NCBI RefSeq assembly: GCF_026130605.1
Contig: NZ_JANFAU010000010.1
Coordinates: 95,920-159,919, forward strand
Direction: 5' to 3'
Length of the DNA stretch: 64,000 nt
DNA from: Sphingomonas lycopersici
GTDB taxonomy: Bacteria; Pseudomonadota; Alphaproteobacteria; Sphingomonadales; Sphingomonadaceae
The notes beneath the pieces are model-generated. The model worked only from the letters and a program-made list of their open reading frames with translations. It ran no database searches and had not been told where the DNA came from. The translations under genes were made by a program, and so were the position numbers. Shown one piece after another: positions 56,290 through 64,000 of this stretch (positions are counted from its first letter, which is position 1; every line of letters starts with the position of its first letter).

Positions 56290-56928
56290 TCAGCGTTGCA
56301 ATTCGGCTGCGCCCTCCGATGCAGTCGATATCCCCCCCAGCATCACCGTTTCGATCACCTCGCACACCCCGTCGATCGTCATCCGCGCCGGGCGGAACCA
56401 TTCGGTCACCCCGTTCATCGAATCGAGCAGGAACGAGACGAACATCGTCCCGTCGATCGACGCGGCGAATTCGCCCGCCGCCAACCCGCGATCGAACGCG
56501 GCGAACCAGATCTTGGCATAGGCCAGCCGGCTGTTGCGCGGGCTGCGCTTCATCACCGGGGGCAGATATTCGTAGATCCGCAAATAGGTATTCGCATCGC
56601 CCTCGGGATCGAGGAAGCAGGCGACGTGCGCGCGGATCATCGCGCGCAATTGCTCGGTCACCGATGCCGTTTCGCCGAGCGCGTCGACCGCCGCGGTCAC
56701 CGCTTTGGTCAGCCGTTCGATCCCGGCCTTGAGCACCTCGTCGAGCAATTCCTCCTTGGAGGAGAAATGATAATAGACGCTGCCCGCCTGCAATCCGCTC
56801 AGCGCGGCGATGTCGCGCAGCGAGCAATCGGCATAGCCCTTTTCAGCGAAGCGCCCCGCCGCCGCCGCGAGGATCGTCGCGCGGGTGACATCGCGTTTCT
56901 TCAGCCGCTTCGGCGCGGTGTCGGACAC
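56290..56928 (-). CDS. TetR-family transcriptional regulator
   Basis: 212 residues from GTG 56928. Helix-turn-helix at about 20-65: TRATILAAAAGRFAEKGYADCSLRDIAALSGLQAGSVYYHFSSKEELLDEVL, a classic TetR N-terminus; the rest is a helical ligand domain with no recognised motif. The GTG is preferred to the in-frame ATG at 56976, because GGGAGG lies 5-6 nt before it. Divergent from an acyl-CoA dehydrogenase gene and facing the dyad at 56984, so it likely represses that gene in response to an acyl-CoA. Confidence 0.92.
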   Translation of the reverse strand: MSDTAPKRLKKRDVTRATILAAAAGRFAEKGYADCSLRDIAALSGLQAGSVYYHFSSKEELLDEVLKAGIERLTKAVTAAVDALGETASVTEQLRAMIRAHVACFLDPEGDANTYLRIYEYLPPVMKRSPRNSRLAYAKIWFAAFDRGLAAGEFAASIDGTMFVSFLLDSMNGVTEWFRPARMTIDGVCEVIETVMLGGISTASEGAAELQR

Positions 56929-56983
56929 TTTTCCTCCCTTCGGGTCCCGGCCGGTGCCGTTGACGTCGCACGACATAAAAGTC

Positions 56984-56992
56984 CAACGGTTG
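56984..56992. promoter_or_regulatory. Short dyad between tetR and the acyl-CoA dehydrogenase gene
   Basis: CAAC-G-GTTG is a perfect 4+1+4 palindrome in the AT-richer middle of the divergent gap (ACATAAAAGTC ... TTAGAAAAT). A candidate TetR half-site pair; too short to be sure. Confidence 0.35.
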
Positions 56993-57039
56993 TTAGAAAA
57001 TTCGCCGAAGCGAGTCGAGCGGCAGAGGAGCGGGCAGAG

Positions 57040-58206
57040 ATGGATTATTCGCTGAGCGCCGACCAGCAGGCGATCATCGCCGCGGCGGAGAAGATCTGCG
57101 AAAAGTTCGGTCTCGATTACTGGCTCGACCGCGATCTGCACGGCGGTTTCCCCGAGGATTATTTCCAGGAGGTGGCGCGCGGCGGCTGGCTCGGCATCGC
57201 GATGCCGGAGGAATATGGCGGCGCGGGGCTCGGCATCACCGAGGCGGCCTTGTTCCTGCGCACCATCGCCGCCGGGGGCGGGGCGCTGGCGGCGGCTTCC
57301 GCGATCCATATGAACATCTTCGGGCTGCACCCGGTGGTGCTGTTCGGCACCGAGGAGCAGAAACGGCGGATGCTGCCGCCCTTCACCCGTGGCGAGACCA
57401 AGGCGTGTTTCGCGGTCACCGAGCCCGATACCGGGCTCAACACCACCCAGCTCAAGGTGAAGGCCGAGCGCAGGGGCGATATCTATTACATCTCGGGGAA
57501 GAAGGTGTTCATCTCCACTGCGCAGGTGGCGGATCATATGCTGATCCTCGCGCGCACCACCCCGATCGACCAGGTGACGAAGCGCAGCGACGGGCTGAGC
57601 CTGTTCTACACCCGGCTCGATCGCGATTTCGTCGACGTGCGCGAGATCGAAAAGATGGGGCGCAAGGCGGTCGACACCAACGAATTGTTCATCGACAACC
57701 TCCCCGTGCCCGCCGCCGACCGCATCGGGGAGGAAGGCAAGGGGCTCGATTACATCTTCCACGGGATGAACGCCGAACGCTGCCTGATCGCGGCGGAAGC
57801 CGTCGGGATCGGGCAGGGCGCGCTGCGGCTCGCGACGCAATATGCCAAGGATCGCGTCGTCTTCGATCGCCCGATCGGGATGAACCAGGGCGTCCAGCAC
57901 CCGCTGGCGCAAAGCTGGGCCGAGCTCGAGGCGGCGAACCATATGGTGATGGCCGCCGCCAGCCTGCTCGACAAAGGGCTGCCGTGCGGGCCGGAGGCGA
58001 ACGCCGCCAAATTGCTCGCCTCACAGGCAGGGATGAAGGCGTGCCAGACCGCGATCCTCACCCACGGCGGCTATGGCTATGCCAAGGAATATCACGTCGA
58101 GCGCTTTCTGCGCGAAATCTGGGTGCCCTATATCGCGCCGGTCAGCCCGCAACTGATCCTCAGCAATATCGCCGAGCGCAAACTGGGGCTGCCCAAATCC
58201 TATTGA
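57040..58206 (+). CDS. Acyl-CoA dehydrogenase
   Basis: 388 residues. Segments are MDYSLSADQQAIIAAAEKICEKF, GIAMPEEYGGAGLGITEAALF, CFAVTEPDTGLNTTQLKVKAERRGDIYYISGKKVFIS (FAD/acyl contact) and the C-terminus YGYAKEYHVERFLREIWVPYIAPVSPQLIL. The end resembles carnitine- or short-chain-like members with the PxIAPVS type tail, not the YEGT tail. Oxidises an acyl-CoA to enoyl-CoA; substrate unknown, but its own TetR regulator implies induction by acyl-CoA. Confidence 0.9.
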   Translation: MDYSLSADQQAIIAAAEKICEKFGLDYWLDRDLHGGFPEDYFQEVARGGWLGIAMPEEYGGAGLGITEAALFLRTIAAGGGALAAASAIHMNIFGLHPVVLFGTEEQKRRMLPPFTRGETKACFAVTEPDTGLNTTQLKVKAERRGDIYYISGKKVFISTAQVADHMLILARTTPIDQVTKRSDGLSLFYTRLDRDFVDVREIEKMGRKAVDTNELFIDNLPVPAADRIGEEGKGLDYIFHGMNAERCLIAAEAVGIGQGALRLATQYAKDRVVFDRPIGMNQGVQHPLAQSWAELEAANHMVMAAASLLDKGLPCGPEANAAKLLASQAGMKACQTAILTHGGYGYAKEYHVERFLREIWVPYIAPVSPQLILSNIAERKLGLPKSY

Positions 58207-58216
58207 GTAACCCTTC

Positions 58217-58313
58217 CCGTCATTCCCGCGACGGGGGGAATCTATTCTCGCAGGCCTAGCGAAAGAATCGCGACCGCAGCGACAATGGATTCCCGCCTTC
58301 GCGGGAATGACGG
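58217..58313. repeat. Inverted repeat of about 97 bp
   Basis: CCGTCATTCCCGCGA at the left pairs with CGGGAATGACGG at the right; inner pieces GGGGAATC and GATTCCCGCC also pair. Same family as 2204-2254 (core CGCCTTCGCG). Confidence 0.8.
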
Positions 58314-58324
58314 AAGAGGCTTCT

Positions 58325-58969
58325 TCAGCTGTACCGGGCCATCAGCGCCATCGCCTGCGCGCGCGCTTGATCGGCGAGGCCGGCGGCCTGCTCCGGCCGG
58401 AGATAGACGAACACGCCGAGACCGATCGCCAGCAGACAGATTAGCGCCAGCGCGACCGGCCAGCGCGATCGGCGCGGTTCGGGGGCATAGCGTGCGTCCG
58501 CCTCGGGATCGTCGGCGAGCACCACCGTCGGGACCGGCGGGCTGGCGGCGAAGTGGAGCTCGCTCGGCGCTTCCCCCGGGAAATCCCCGTCGCCGCCGGG
58601 ATCGGCGCGCCCGACATGCCCGGTCAGCAGATGTTTTTCCGCCGCGATCGCCGCCTTCTCGCGCGCGATATGCTCGGCCACCGCCTGATCCTGGGCGGTT
58701 TCATACCCCTCGCTGCCGAGCGTCGCCGCCGCGAGGCTTTCCATCTCGGCATCGAGATCGAGCAGGCTGTCGAGCGCCGCCATCGCGCCGCGCCGGTCGG
58801 CGCCGTGGAGCGCAAGCTGCAGGCGCAGCAGCGTGACCTGGCTCGCGCGGGCGAGCTGCAGCCCGATATGAAGCTGTTGCGCGCGCTCGCCCTCTTCGAG
58901 CTTGAGCAATTGCCGCGCCAGCGGCCCCATTGCGGCCTGATCGTTCACCGCTTGTGTCCCTTGCGTCAT
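58325..58969 (-). CDS. Hypothetical protein with C-terminal membrane anchor
   Basis: 214 residues from ATG 58969. A mostly helical, Ala/Leu/Gln/Glu-rich N-terminal two-thirds (LARQLLKLEEGERAQQLHIGLQLARA, heptad-like), an acidic loop (DPGGDGDFPGEAP), then one predicted membrane helix WPVALALICLLAIGLGVFVYL near residues 170-190 and a short tail. No known family recognised. Divergent from the secreted-protein gene at 59070. The start is weakly supported: no clear ribosome-binding site. Confidence 0.65.
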   Translation of the reverse strand: MTQGTQAVNDQAAMGPLARQLLKLEEGERAQQLHIGLQLARASQVTLLRLQLALHGADRRGAMAALDSLLDLDAEMESLAAATLGSEGYETAQDQAVAEHIAREKAAIAAEKHLLTGHVGRADPGGDGDFPGEAPSELHFAASPPVPTVVLADDPEADARYAPEPRRSRWPVALALICLLAIGLGVFVYLRPEQAAGLADQARAQAMALMARYS

Positions 58970-59069
58970 CGTAGGAGACAATAGATTGGAAGCACGGGCG
59001 AAAGAGAACCGCGATTGGCCCGGCCGTGAGAAGATCGCGCCGGGCCGCTCGGCGCGAAGCGAAAAGGGA

Positions 59070-59456
59070 ATGAAGATGAAGCTGGCGTGGCGGACGTTGC
59101 CCAAAGCAGCATTTTGGCTCGCGGGCGCGCTCGCACTATCCGGCGCGGCGGTCGCGGCGCCCGATGCGCCGGCGCTCGCCGGGCATTATTATCTCGAAGG
59201 CGTGATGGAGATCGGATCGGAGCTGTTGTTGCTGCCCGATCATCGTTTCCAATGGTATCTGTCCTATGGCGCGATGGATGTCGATGCGACGGGGCGCTGG
59301 AGCGCCGATGGCGACAAGGTGACGCTGACCGCCGAATCCGGCGGCGACGAGCGCCCGGCGTTCGACAAGCTCGAACTCGAAGTGGCGCCCGACGGCAGCC
59401 TGCATCGCCCCGGCGATACCAAGGGCGCCTATCGCCGCCACGACGACCCGCGCTGA
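59070..59456 (+). CDS. Hypothetical exported protein
   Basis: 128 residues from ATG 59070 (59076 is also possible). Signal peptide with hydrophobic core FWLAGALALSGAAVA and cleavage before APD. The mature domain is GHYYLEGVMEIGSELLLLPDHRFQWYLSYGAMDVDATGRWSADGDKVTLTAES, a small beta-rich domain like lipocalin-type or DUF fold seen in other exported sphingomonad proteins; function unknown. The last 28 bp overlap the convergent gene at 59429. Confidence 0.7.
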   Translation: MKMKLAWRTLPKAAFWLAGALALSGAAVAAPDAPALAGHYYLEGVMEIGSELLLLPDHRFQWYLSYGAMDVDATGRWSADGDKVTLTAESGGDERPAFDKLELEVAPDGSLHRPGDTKGAYRRHDDPR

Positions 59457-60310
59457 GGCGGCCAGTCGCATCGGGCCGGCCCCGCCCGTGACGCGCCGAG
59501 CCGGGCGACGAACAATTCGCCCGATTTGCCGGCGCCCGCATCGCGCGAGAAGACGAAGCTGCGCCCGTCGCGCGCGATCAGCGGGCCGATCTCGGTGCCA
59601 TTGGCGTTGACCGTCGGCCCGAACCGCCCGGCGCGGCGCCACCCCGCGGGCGTGTGCTCGATGCGGAACAACCCCTTGTCGGTGGCGAGAACGCCCCATT
59701 TGCCGTCCGGCGCGGGCGCGAACTCATATTCGGCGTCCGCCGTGTTGATCGCGGGGCCGGCATTCTCGACCGTCCAGCGCCCGTCGGCCGCCTGGCGCGC
59801 GCGCCAGATGTCGTCCTTGCCCAGCCCGCCGGGCCGCCGCGACCCGAAATAGAGCCATCCGTCGGGTGCGACGCGCGGAAACCATTCGGCATCATCCGAA
59901 TTGACCGGCGCGGGCAGCTTTTCCGGGGCCTCCCACCCGCCGTCGCGGGCGCGGCTGACGCGCCAGATATCCAGCCCCTTGCTCGCGGCGCTGCCGGTCG
60001 CGCGGCTGGAAATGAACCACAGGGTGCGGCCGTCGCGGGTGAACCACGGATCCGCCTCGAGCCCGGCGGCGGCGGTCGGCGCGGGCGTGGCGGCGGTCCA
60101 TCGGTTGCGTACGCAGCGCGACACGTACAGCCGCCAGCCGGAAAAGCCGGCGTCGCTGCGCACGAACCAGAGATCGCCTGTTAGCGGGTCGATCGCCGGA
60201 TGCGATTCCCACATCGCGCTGGAAATGCCGGGAAGATCGAGCTGGCGTACCTCGGGCGCGGCGGGTGCGGTCGCTGCCGCCGCAAGCATCATCACCGCGG
60301 ATCTCATCAT
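59429..60310 (-). CDS. PD40/TolB-like beta-propeller exported protein
   Basis: 293 residues from ATG 60310. Signal MMRSAVMMLAAAATAPAAP, then repeated four-strand units with WFTRDGRTLWFISSRAT, WFPRVAPDGWLYFGSRRPGGLGKDDIWRA and LIARDGRSFVFSRDAG, the WD40-like PD40 (TolB) pattern of a short beta-propeller. Role unknown; such proteins often act in the periplasm. In-frame codons up to 60346 exist but do not give a better signal peptide. Confidence 0.78.
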   Translation of the reverse strand: MMRSAVMMLAAAATAPAAPEVRQLDLPGISSAMWESHPAIDPLTGDLWFVRSDAGFSGWRLYVSRCVRNRWTAATPAPTAAAGLEADPWFTRDGRTLWFISSRATGSAASKGLDIWRVSRARDGGWEAPEKLPAPVNSDDAEWFPRVAPDGWLYFGSRRPGGLGKDDIWRARQAADGRWTVENAGPAINTADAEYEFAPAPDGKWGVLATDKGLFRIEHTPAGWRRAGRFGPTVNANGTEIGPLIARDGRSFVFSRDAGAGKSGELFVARLGASRAGPARCDWPPQRGSSWRR

Positions 60311-60498
60311 CGCATGAACCCCATCGTTCGATCGGGAGCGAAGCATAATCCCGCCCGCACTGATAGAAACGCATGATGTCCATCCCCGAACCGGTCGCGT
60401 GCGATGCCAGTCGTCGAGAAGTCGGCGCCGCGGCGCTGATCGCGTTCGGGGCGTGCTTCCCCTGGCCCGTCGGCCTCAGCTTTACCGGGAGACGCTCC

Positions 60499-60828
60499 AT
60501 GCCCGCGATCACCTGCTTCATCCGTTACGAGATCGATCCCGCGCGTCGCGATGCCTTTCGCCGCTACGCCGAAAACTGGGCGACGATCATCCCGCGCGCC
60601 GGGGGCAAGTTGATCGGCTATTTCCTCCCCCACGAAGGCACCAACGACATCGGCTGGGGGCTGATCGCGTTCGACAGCCTTGCGGCCTATGAGGCATATC
60701 GCGCACGCCTGCGCGACGACCCTGAAGCGAGGGCGAATTTCGCCTTCGCCCAGTCCGAAAAGATCATCCGGCGCGAGGAACGCACCTTCGTCGAAAATGT
60801 CCAGGCGACGATGTTGCACGGCGGCTGA
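60499..60828 (+). CDS. NIPSNAP-family protein
   Basis: 109 residues from ATG 60499. MPAITCFIRYEIDPARRDAFRRYAENWATIIPRAGGKLIGYFLPHEGTNDIGWGLIAFDSLAAYEAYRARL is a single ferredoxin-like NIPSNAP domain; function unclear, often with aromatic or steroid catabolism genes. GGGAG precedes the ATG, so the longer frame from 60373 is not used. Last ordinary gene before the sequence changes. Confidence 0.85.
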   Translation: MPAITCFIRYEIDPARRDAFRRYAENWATIIPRAGGKLIGYFLPHEGTNDIGWGLIAFDSLAAYEAYRARLRDDPEARANFAFAQSEKIIRREERTFVENVQATMLHGG

Positions 60829-60921
60829 GCGAAACGACATTTTCCCGTCTGGCAATCTCGTAAAGCCTCGCTTATAGGCGCGCTCAGTCGATCCATTGGC
60901 CTTCCAAGCGCCAATCGGCAC

Positions 60922-60960
60922 GCGGGTGTGGCGGAATTGGTAGACGCAGCGGACTCAAAA
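60922..60960 (+). tRNA. tRNA-Leu(CAA), 5' half only, cut after the anticodon loop
   Basis: Acceptor arm GCGGGTG (60922-60928), D-arm GCGGAATTGGTAGACGC (60931-60947), anticodon-stem 5' strand GCGGA and loop CTCAAAA (60954-60960), anticodon CAA. The expected partner TCCGC does not follow at 60961; ACTGG does. No variable arm, T-arm or acceptor 3' strand (CACCCGC) can be placed downstream. Hence the gene is truncated here, either by insertion of foreign DNA or by later decay. Confidence 0.85.
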
Positions 60961-61838
60961 ACTGGTTCCGCGACCAAGTGTTCGTTCGATGCGGCGAACC
61001 GAAAATCGAGTAATTTCAATTGGTTAGCATGGTGATTTTTGCGGCCATTTCGGTCTCAATTTGCGCTGGGTGCCATATAGGTGCCAAGAGAATCTCAACT
61101 GCGCCGCCTATGACGCCCAGTCGGGCGCGGGAGACGCACCTCGCAGCACTCGAAAAATAGGGCGTCACTCCGAACACCATTCGTACTTCGGGAACTGGGC
61201 CGTCAGGAGACATTCAGGTTCCAGTCGGCGGACCCCTGATAGCCGCCATTTCCCATAGCGATGAGGCGTGACGCCTCCCAGCCAACTCGCGCCGTTTCAA
61301 GACCCGCGCCAGAACGGCTGCTCTTGCCAAAACCCACCGTTCCCGCTTCATCGAGCAGATCGGCCGCCCGGGCTACCCCCCGATCGCCTGAAAGCAGACG
61401 CTAAAGGAGCTTACTTTGGAAGGTGGCAATGTAGGACCTAGGCGACTGACCGGAATCCCAAGCAAAAGTGGGATAACCAGCCGTTCGTTCATGCAGTCCT
61501 GATTCCCCCCCCGCCTCGTTGAGCCCTACGGCTCGGCATGCGAGTATCGCCGTGTTCCCGACGATTGCCATATCCTCTGATCGGCCATTCCGGCCATCGG
61601 ATACTCGGCCTCGGGTTGGATGAGAAACCGGTGGACCGTCAAATGAGATCAGAGAATGGTCAAAATCGCATGATGGGGAACCATATAGGCGAAAATCGAA
61701 TTTGGACATTTTCGAACAATTTAAACGCTACCAATCCGATCCATGCGAAGGCACCTTCGCCAAGTCCCAAAGCCGTCTCTACAATCTAACTTCAAATCCG
61801 ACGCTCAGGAGCGGTCATGGCAATCGGAGCTGAGTCAG
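60961..61838. other. Non-coding left part of a probable island
   Basis: No gene with a reasonable start could be supported. The base composition is plainly lower in GC than upstream. Just past the tRNA half, GGTGCCA occurs twice at 11-bp spacing (61069 and 61080), one helical turn, as integrase arm sites often do. Remaining frames are short, Ser/Arg-rich and lack ribosome-binding sites. There is no integrase gene here. Confidence 0.5.
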
Positions 61839-63200
61839 ATGGTTAAGGTGATCGTCGTTGCTGAGGGTGATGACCTAGGAAATATCTGGCTTGATCCGGC
61901 AACACCGTTGAAGCTGGCTCGCGAAAACCAATCCCCACACAGGATTGCGATCAGCAGTCAGATCAGCGGCGCTCAAGATGGCAAATCGAGTATGCATCTG
62001 AGGCTAACGCGTACTGACGCTTATCGTCTGATCGATCAGCTGCAACTTGCACTGGCCGAAGACAGTACGGACGGGGCCGAGCCCGTAGTCAAACGCACGG
62101 AACTCGAGGCACCCCTGAATGGTGGCGTGAATACCGAAACCGGCGAGATGATTTTCTCGTTCAAGGGCAAATCCGGCCTCGAACACCAGTTCGTACTGCC
62201 ATTCGATCAAAGCGGCGCAATGCTTGAGATCGTCGAGCGCGGTGCGAAAGCGGCCGGTGAATGGCACGACGCGCAGCTGACAGATGATCTAACAGCAATT
62301 CAAAAAGTCGACATTCGGCCGAGAGAGACTGAAGCCGTGACAGTGGCTGAGGACCCCATTTCAGGCCGAACCATCCTGATCATAAGGTTGGACGGCGGCC
62401 ATCAATTCTCCTTCTTTCTCGACCAGAAGATCGTCGAGAAACTCATCAAGAGACAGCAGTCGCGTGCGGCCCCGTTTTGCCATCCCGCCGATCCCTGGCA
62501 CTCAGTCGCCGACGATATCGAGTGGTTCGAGAAGGAATGGTGCACGCTGTACGAGCCACCGTCTGATGCGGACATACGGCGAGGGAGCGCCGCATTACGC
62601 AGACTGCTCGTAGAAGACTATTTGGGAGCGGCATGGCGCGAGTTCGGATTTAAAAAACAGCCCATTGTCTTGGGCCCAGACGTCATTGCCCTCGCCGCAA
62701 AGCAGGGTCACGAAATCGGGCGCGTCGCTGCGCTGATCGCGGGCGGCGCTACGATCAACGGTCTACAGGCAGCTATGATCGGCTTCGCACGGGTAGACCA
62801 TCCCGACACCGGCGTGAGCGCGGATGCCGAAGAAGGATTTGCTGTCGCATCATTCAACATTCTTCGCGATGCGCGGAGGCAGCCAGAAGATAATGATCTG
62901 GCAGGACTCGTGAATACAAGATGGCATCTCTCGAATTATCTAGATGCCCCAGGGGCCATTCGTCGGGGAGAGGAAATACCGCGACGCGATATCGTTGGAT
63001 ATGTTGCAAATGTTGGAGGCGGTGTACACCTTCGTGCTACCAATAAGAAAAAGGAGAAAATTTACGCATTCGTGGAAGAATTGATCAATAAAGTTCGCGT
63101 CGACACCATGGACGGTATTTTCTTCGAGATCCTGTCCATAGGCCAGGCGATTGGGCGATCGGAGGATTTAAGGAGGTTAGCTGCGACGATCCGAGGATAG
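61839..63200 (+). CDS. Unknown protein with three tandem beta-hairpin/helix modules
   Basis: 453 residues from ATG 61839 (GGAG nearby); an in-frame ATG at 61743 would add 32 poorly conserved-looking residues. Residues ~20-74, 88-138 and 157-206 look like three diverged copies of one unit: strand, glycine turn, strand with alternating hydrophobics, then helix (MHLRLTRTDAYRLIDQLQL; HQFVLPFDQSGAMLEIVERG; HQFSFFLDQKIVEKLIKR). The second half has LRRLLVEDYLGAAWREFGFKKQPIVL and the segment RRDIVGYVANVGGGVHLR, seen from memory in scattered hypothetical proteins of other bacteria. Codon use differs from neighbours (more TTA/ATA/AAA). No signal, no membrane helix. Confidence 0.75.
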   Translation: MVKVIVVAEGDDLGNIWLDPATPLKLARENQSPHRIAISSQISGAQDGKSSMHLRLTRTDAYRLIDQLQLALAEDSTDGAEPVVKRTELEAPLNGGVNTETGEMIFSFKGKSGLEHQFVLPFDQSGAMLEIVERGAKAAGEWHDAQLTDDLTAIQKVDIRPRETEAVTVAEDPISGRTILIIRLDGGHQFSFFLDQKIVEKLIKRQQSRAAPFCHPADPWHSVADDIEWFEKEWCTLYEPPSDADIRRGSAALRRLLVEDYLGAAWREFGFKKQPIVLGPDVIALAAKQGHEIGRVAALIAGGATINGLQAAMIGFARVDHPDTGVSADAEEGFAVASFNILRDARRQPEDNDLAGLVNTRWHLSNYLDAPGAIRRGEEIPRRDIVGYVANVGGGVHLRATNKKKEKIYAFVEELINKVRVDTMDGIFFEILSIGQAIGRSEDLRRLAATIRG

Positions 63201-63821
63201 CTTCGTCGGCCATTACTTCTGCCCCACCCTGTACCGGTGCAAAAACCGGCACTTGCACCGATGCCGTCTCAAAATATCAGTCGATCTCAGCAAGGCGGCC
63301 CTCACCGGAGCGATGCGAATGTCCGCTCCTGCCGAAAGCCGGCCTTCGGCATCCGGCAGGCGAACGACGGCGTCGTCCCACGATCCAGCGATCGGTCGCG
63401 GCAGCGGGCGACCAAAGCCGGTCGCTCAAGTCAGAGCCGACGAACGTCGGGTATCGACTGAAGCTGCCATCGAACGTCTCGCGGGAAGCCAGAATCGGAT
63501 GGGATGATGATAGGGGAACGGCTTGGGCGTTTTGCTGGTTTGCGCGGGATCAGACGTGGTCTCAATGATCGTCGATGAAGGCGATCATCGCGGGAACGGG
63601 CGGTCGAGCACGGCCCGGCGAAAGAGCACATGGCTGGCATTATCGAGGGCCGCCGCCGTGATGCTGCGCTCCCCAAGGCGCTGGAACGTCGCGCGCCGTA
63701 GCTGGCGATCCAGCTCGATCCAGGGCGGTCGATCGATGAGGCGCCCAAGCGATCGATCACGGACGGGAGGATCATGGCCTCAGTTTATAGGCGTGCAAAA
63801 TTGCACAAGAGGCCGATCAAT
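63201..63821. other. No gene seen in this stretch
   Basis: Frames present are short and Ser/Arg-rich without ribosome-binding sites; composition rises again toward GC-rich. GTGCAA-AA-TTGCAC at 63793-63806 is a small dyad. A piece on the minus strand near 63587-63777 reads ELDRQLRRATFQRLGERSIT.. in an open frame without a start, perhaps decayed. Confidence 0.4.
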
Positions 63822-63875
63822 GAGCGATTTGAGCGATTTGAGCGATTTGAGCGATTTGAGCGATTTGAGCGATCT
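63822..63875. repeat. 9-bp tandem repeat, six units
   Basis: GAGCGATTT repeated five times exactly (63822-63866) and once as GAGCGATCT (63867-63875). No spacers, so it is not a CRISPR. It codes for (SDL)n in one plus frame, but no convincing gene contains it. Confidence 0.95.
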
Positions 63876-63879
63876 GAAC

Positions 63880-64000
63880 TGATGGGGTGGATGCCCCCTT
63901 CGAGCGGCGTCGTATGATGCCGGACCGGCACCGGGAGGTGCCAAGCGAAGGAGGAGCAGATGACCGACGTCCACATCCTCGCCATCGACCTGGCGAAGCG
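63880..64000 (+). mobile_element. IS110-family insertion sequence, left part (continues past window)
   Basis: The transposase start (see next entry) and a compact leader with GCACCGGGAGGTGCC hairpin (63927-63941) mark the element. The exact left boundary is not readable here; it may reach left of 63880 as IS110 left ends are often long and non-coding. Confidence 0.65.
63961..64000 (+). CDS. IS110-family transposase, 5' end only
   Basis: ATG 63961 follows GGAGGAG. The first 13 residues read MTDVHILAIDLAK, the IS110 transposase start with the first acidic residue of the DEDD (RuvC-like) site in AIDLAK. The gene runs off the window. IS110 enzymes act through a recombinase with a bridge-type RNA. 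Confidence 0.7.

Noticed and set aside
60922..61000. Complete tRNA-Leu, or one with an intron
   Set aside because: No 3' half (T-arm, CACCCGC acceptor) is found downstream in the window, and the insertion length does not fit a group I intron ending here.
61401..61709. 102-residue frame on minus beginning MSKFDFRLYG
   Set aside because: No ribosome-binding site, no recognisable domain, sits in non-coding island DNA.
63560..63600. Remnant of an IS3-type transposase (minus, reads MIAFIDDH then stop)
   Set aside because: Only eight residues match and no further piece of the transposase follows; could be chance.
63822..63875. CRISPR array
   Set aside because: Units are 9 bp, directly adjoining, with no spacers.
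63523..63882. 119-residue frame ending in SDLSDLSDL
   Set aside because: The end is only the translated 9-bp repeat; the rest is Arg/Ser-rich without a start signal.

Overview
The window reads as chromosome of a high-GC alphaproteobacterium, most likely a sphingomonad (Sphingomonas or a close relative). I infer this from codon use, the large load of TonB/RND/acyl-CoA genes, a suf operon led by an Rrf2 regulator, and two families of intergenic palindromes common in that group: five 81-83 bp copies with ends CCGTTCG..CTGAGC and several ~50-100 bp hairpin pairs. No taxonomic search was possible.

Layout. (1) 1-10310: propionyl-CoA/methylmalonyl-CoA module. A short-chain-fatty-acyl type XRE regulator (minus, running off the left edge) faces pccB, methylmalonyl-CoA epimerase, an enoyl-CoA hydratase/isomerase, methylmalonyl-CoA mutase, metY-like, bioB and pccA. 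The enzymes carry propionyl-CoA to succinyl-CoA, and BioB can supply the biotin used by PccA. (2) 10317-12346: MobA-like nucleotidyltransferase, a GDPD lipoprotein and a small lipoprotein. (3) 12586-18590: probable catabolic locus with TonB receptor, acyl-CoA-dehydrogenase-fold flavoprotein, DUF3237 protein, MarR regulator and a second acyl-CoA dehydrogenase, with related dyads in two promoters. (4) 18718-21460: DUF1800/DUF1501 pair. (5) 21559-37807: two RND efflux operons back to back around a LysR gene: an MdtABC-like set with outer-membrane factor on minus, and permease/adaptor/outer-membrane factor on plus. (6) 37845-47871: isoaspartyl peptidase, Asp/Asn hydroxylase-like protein, M16 peptidase, long-chain acyl-CoA synthetase, gamma-glutamyltransferase and an AraC regulator. 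(7) 48026-54463: suf Fe-S operon (Rrf2 regulator, sufB, sufC, sufD, sufS, sufT-like, sufA) with two small four-cysteine exported proteins interleaved. (8) 54631-60828: phosphoglucomutase, TetR plus acyl-CoA dehydrogenase, and small unknown, secreted or NIPSNAP genes. (9) 60922-64000: the sequence changes character. A tRNA-Leu(CAA) gene stops dead after the anticodon loop and is followed by visibly lower-GC DNA with an unknown modular protein, non-coding stretches, a 9-bp tandem repeat and the start of an IS110-type transposase. This is probably the edge of an integrated island.

The strongest leads for new biology are: the paired C-x15-C-x5-C-x13-C exported proteins inside the suf operon; a palindromic repeat that is translated in frame at the N-terminus of an efflux lipoprotein; the broken tRNA/island junction with its three-module orphan protein; and the perfect inverted repeat in front of the suf regulator.
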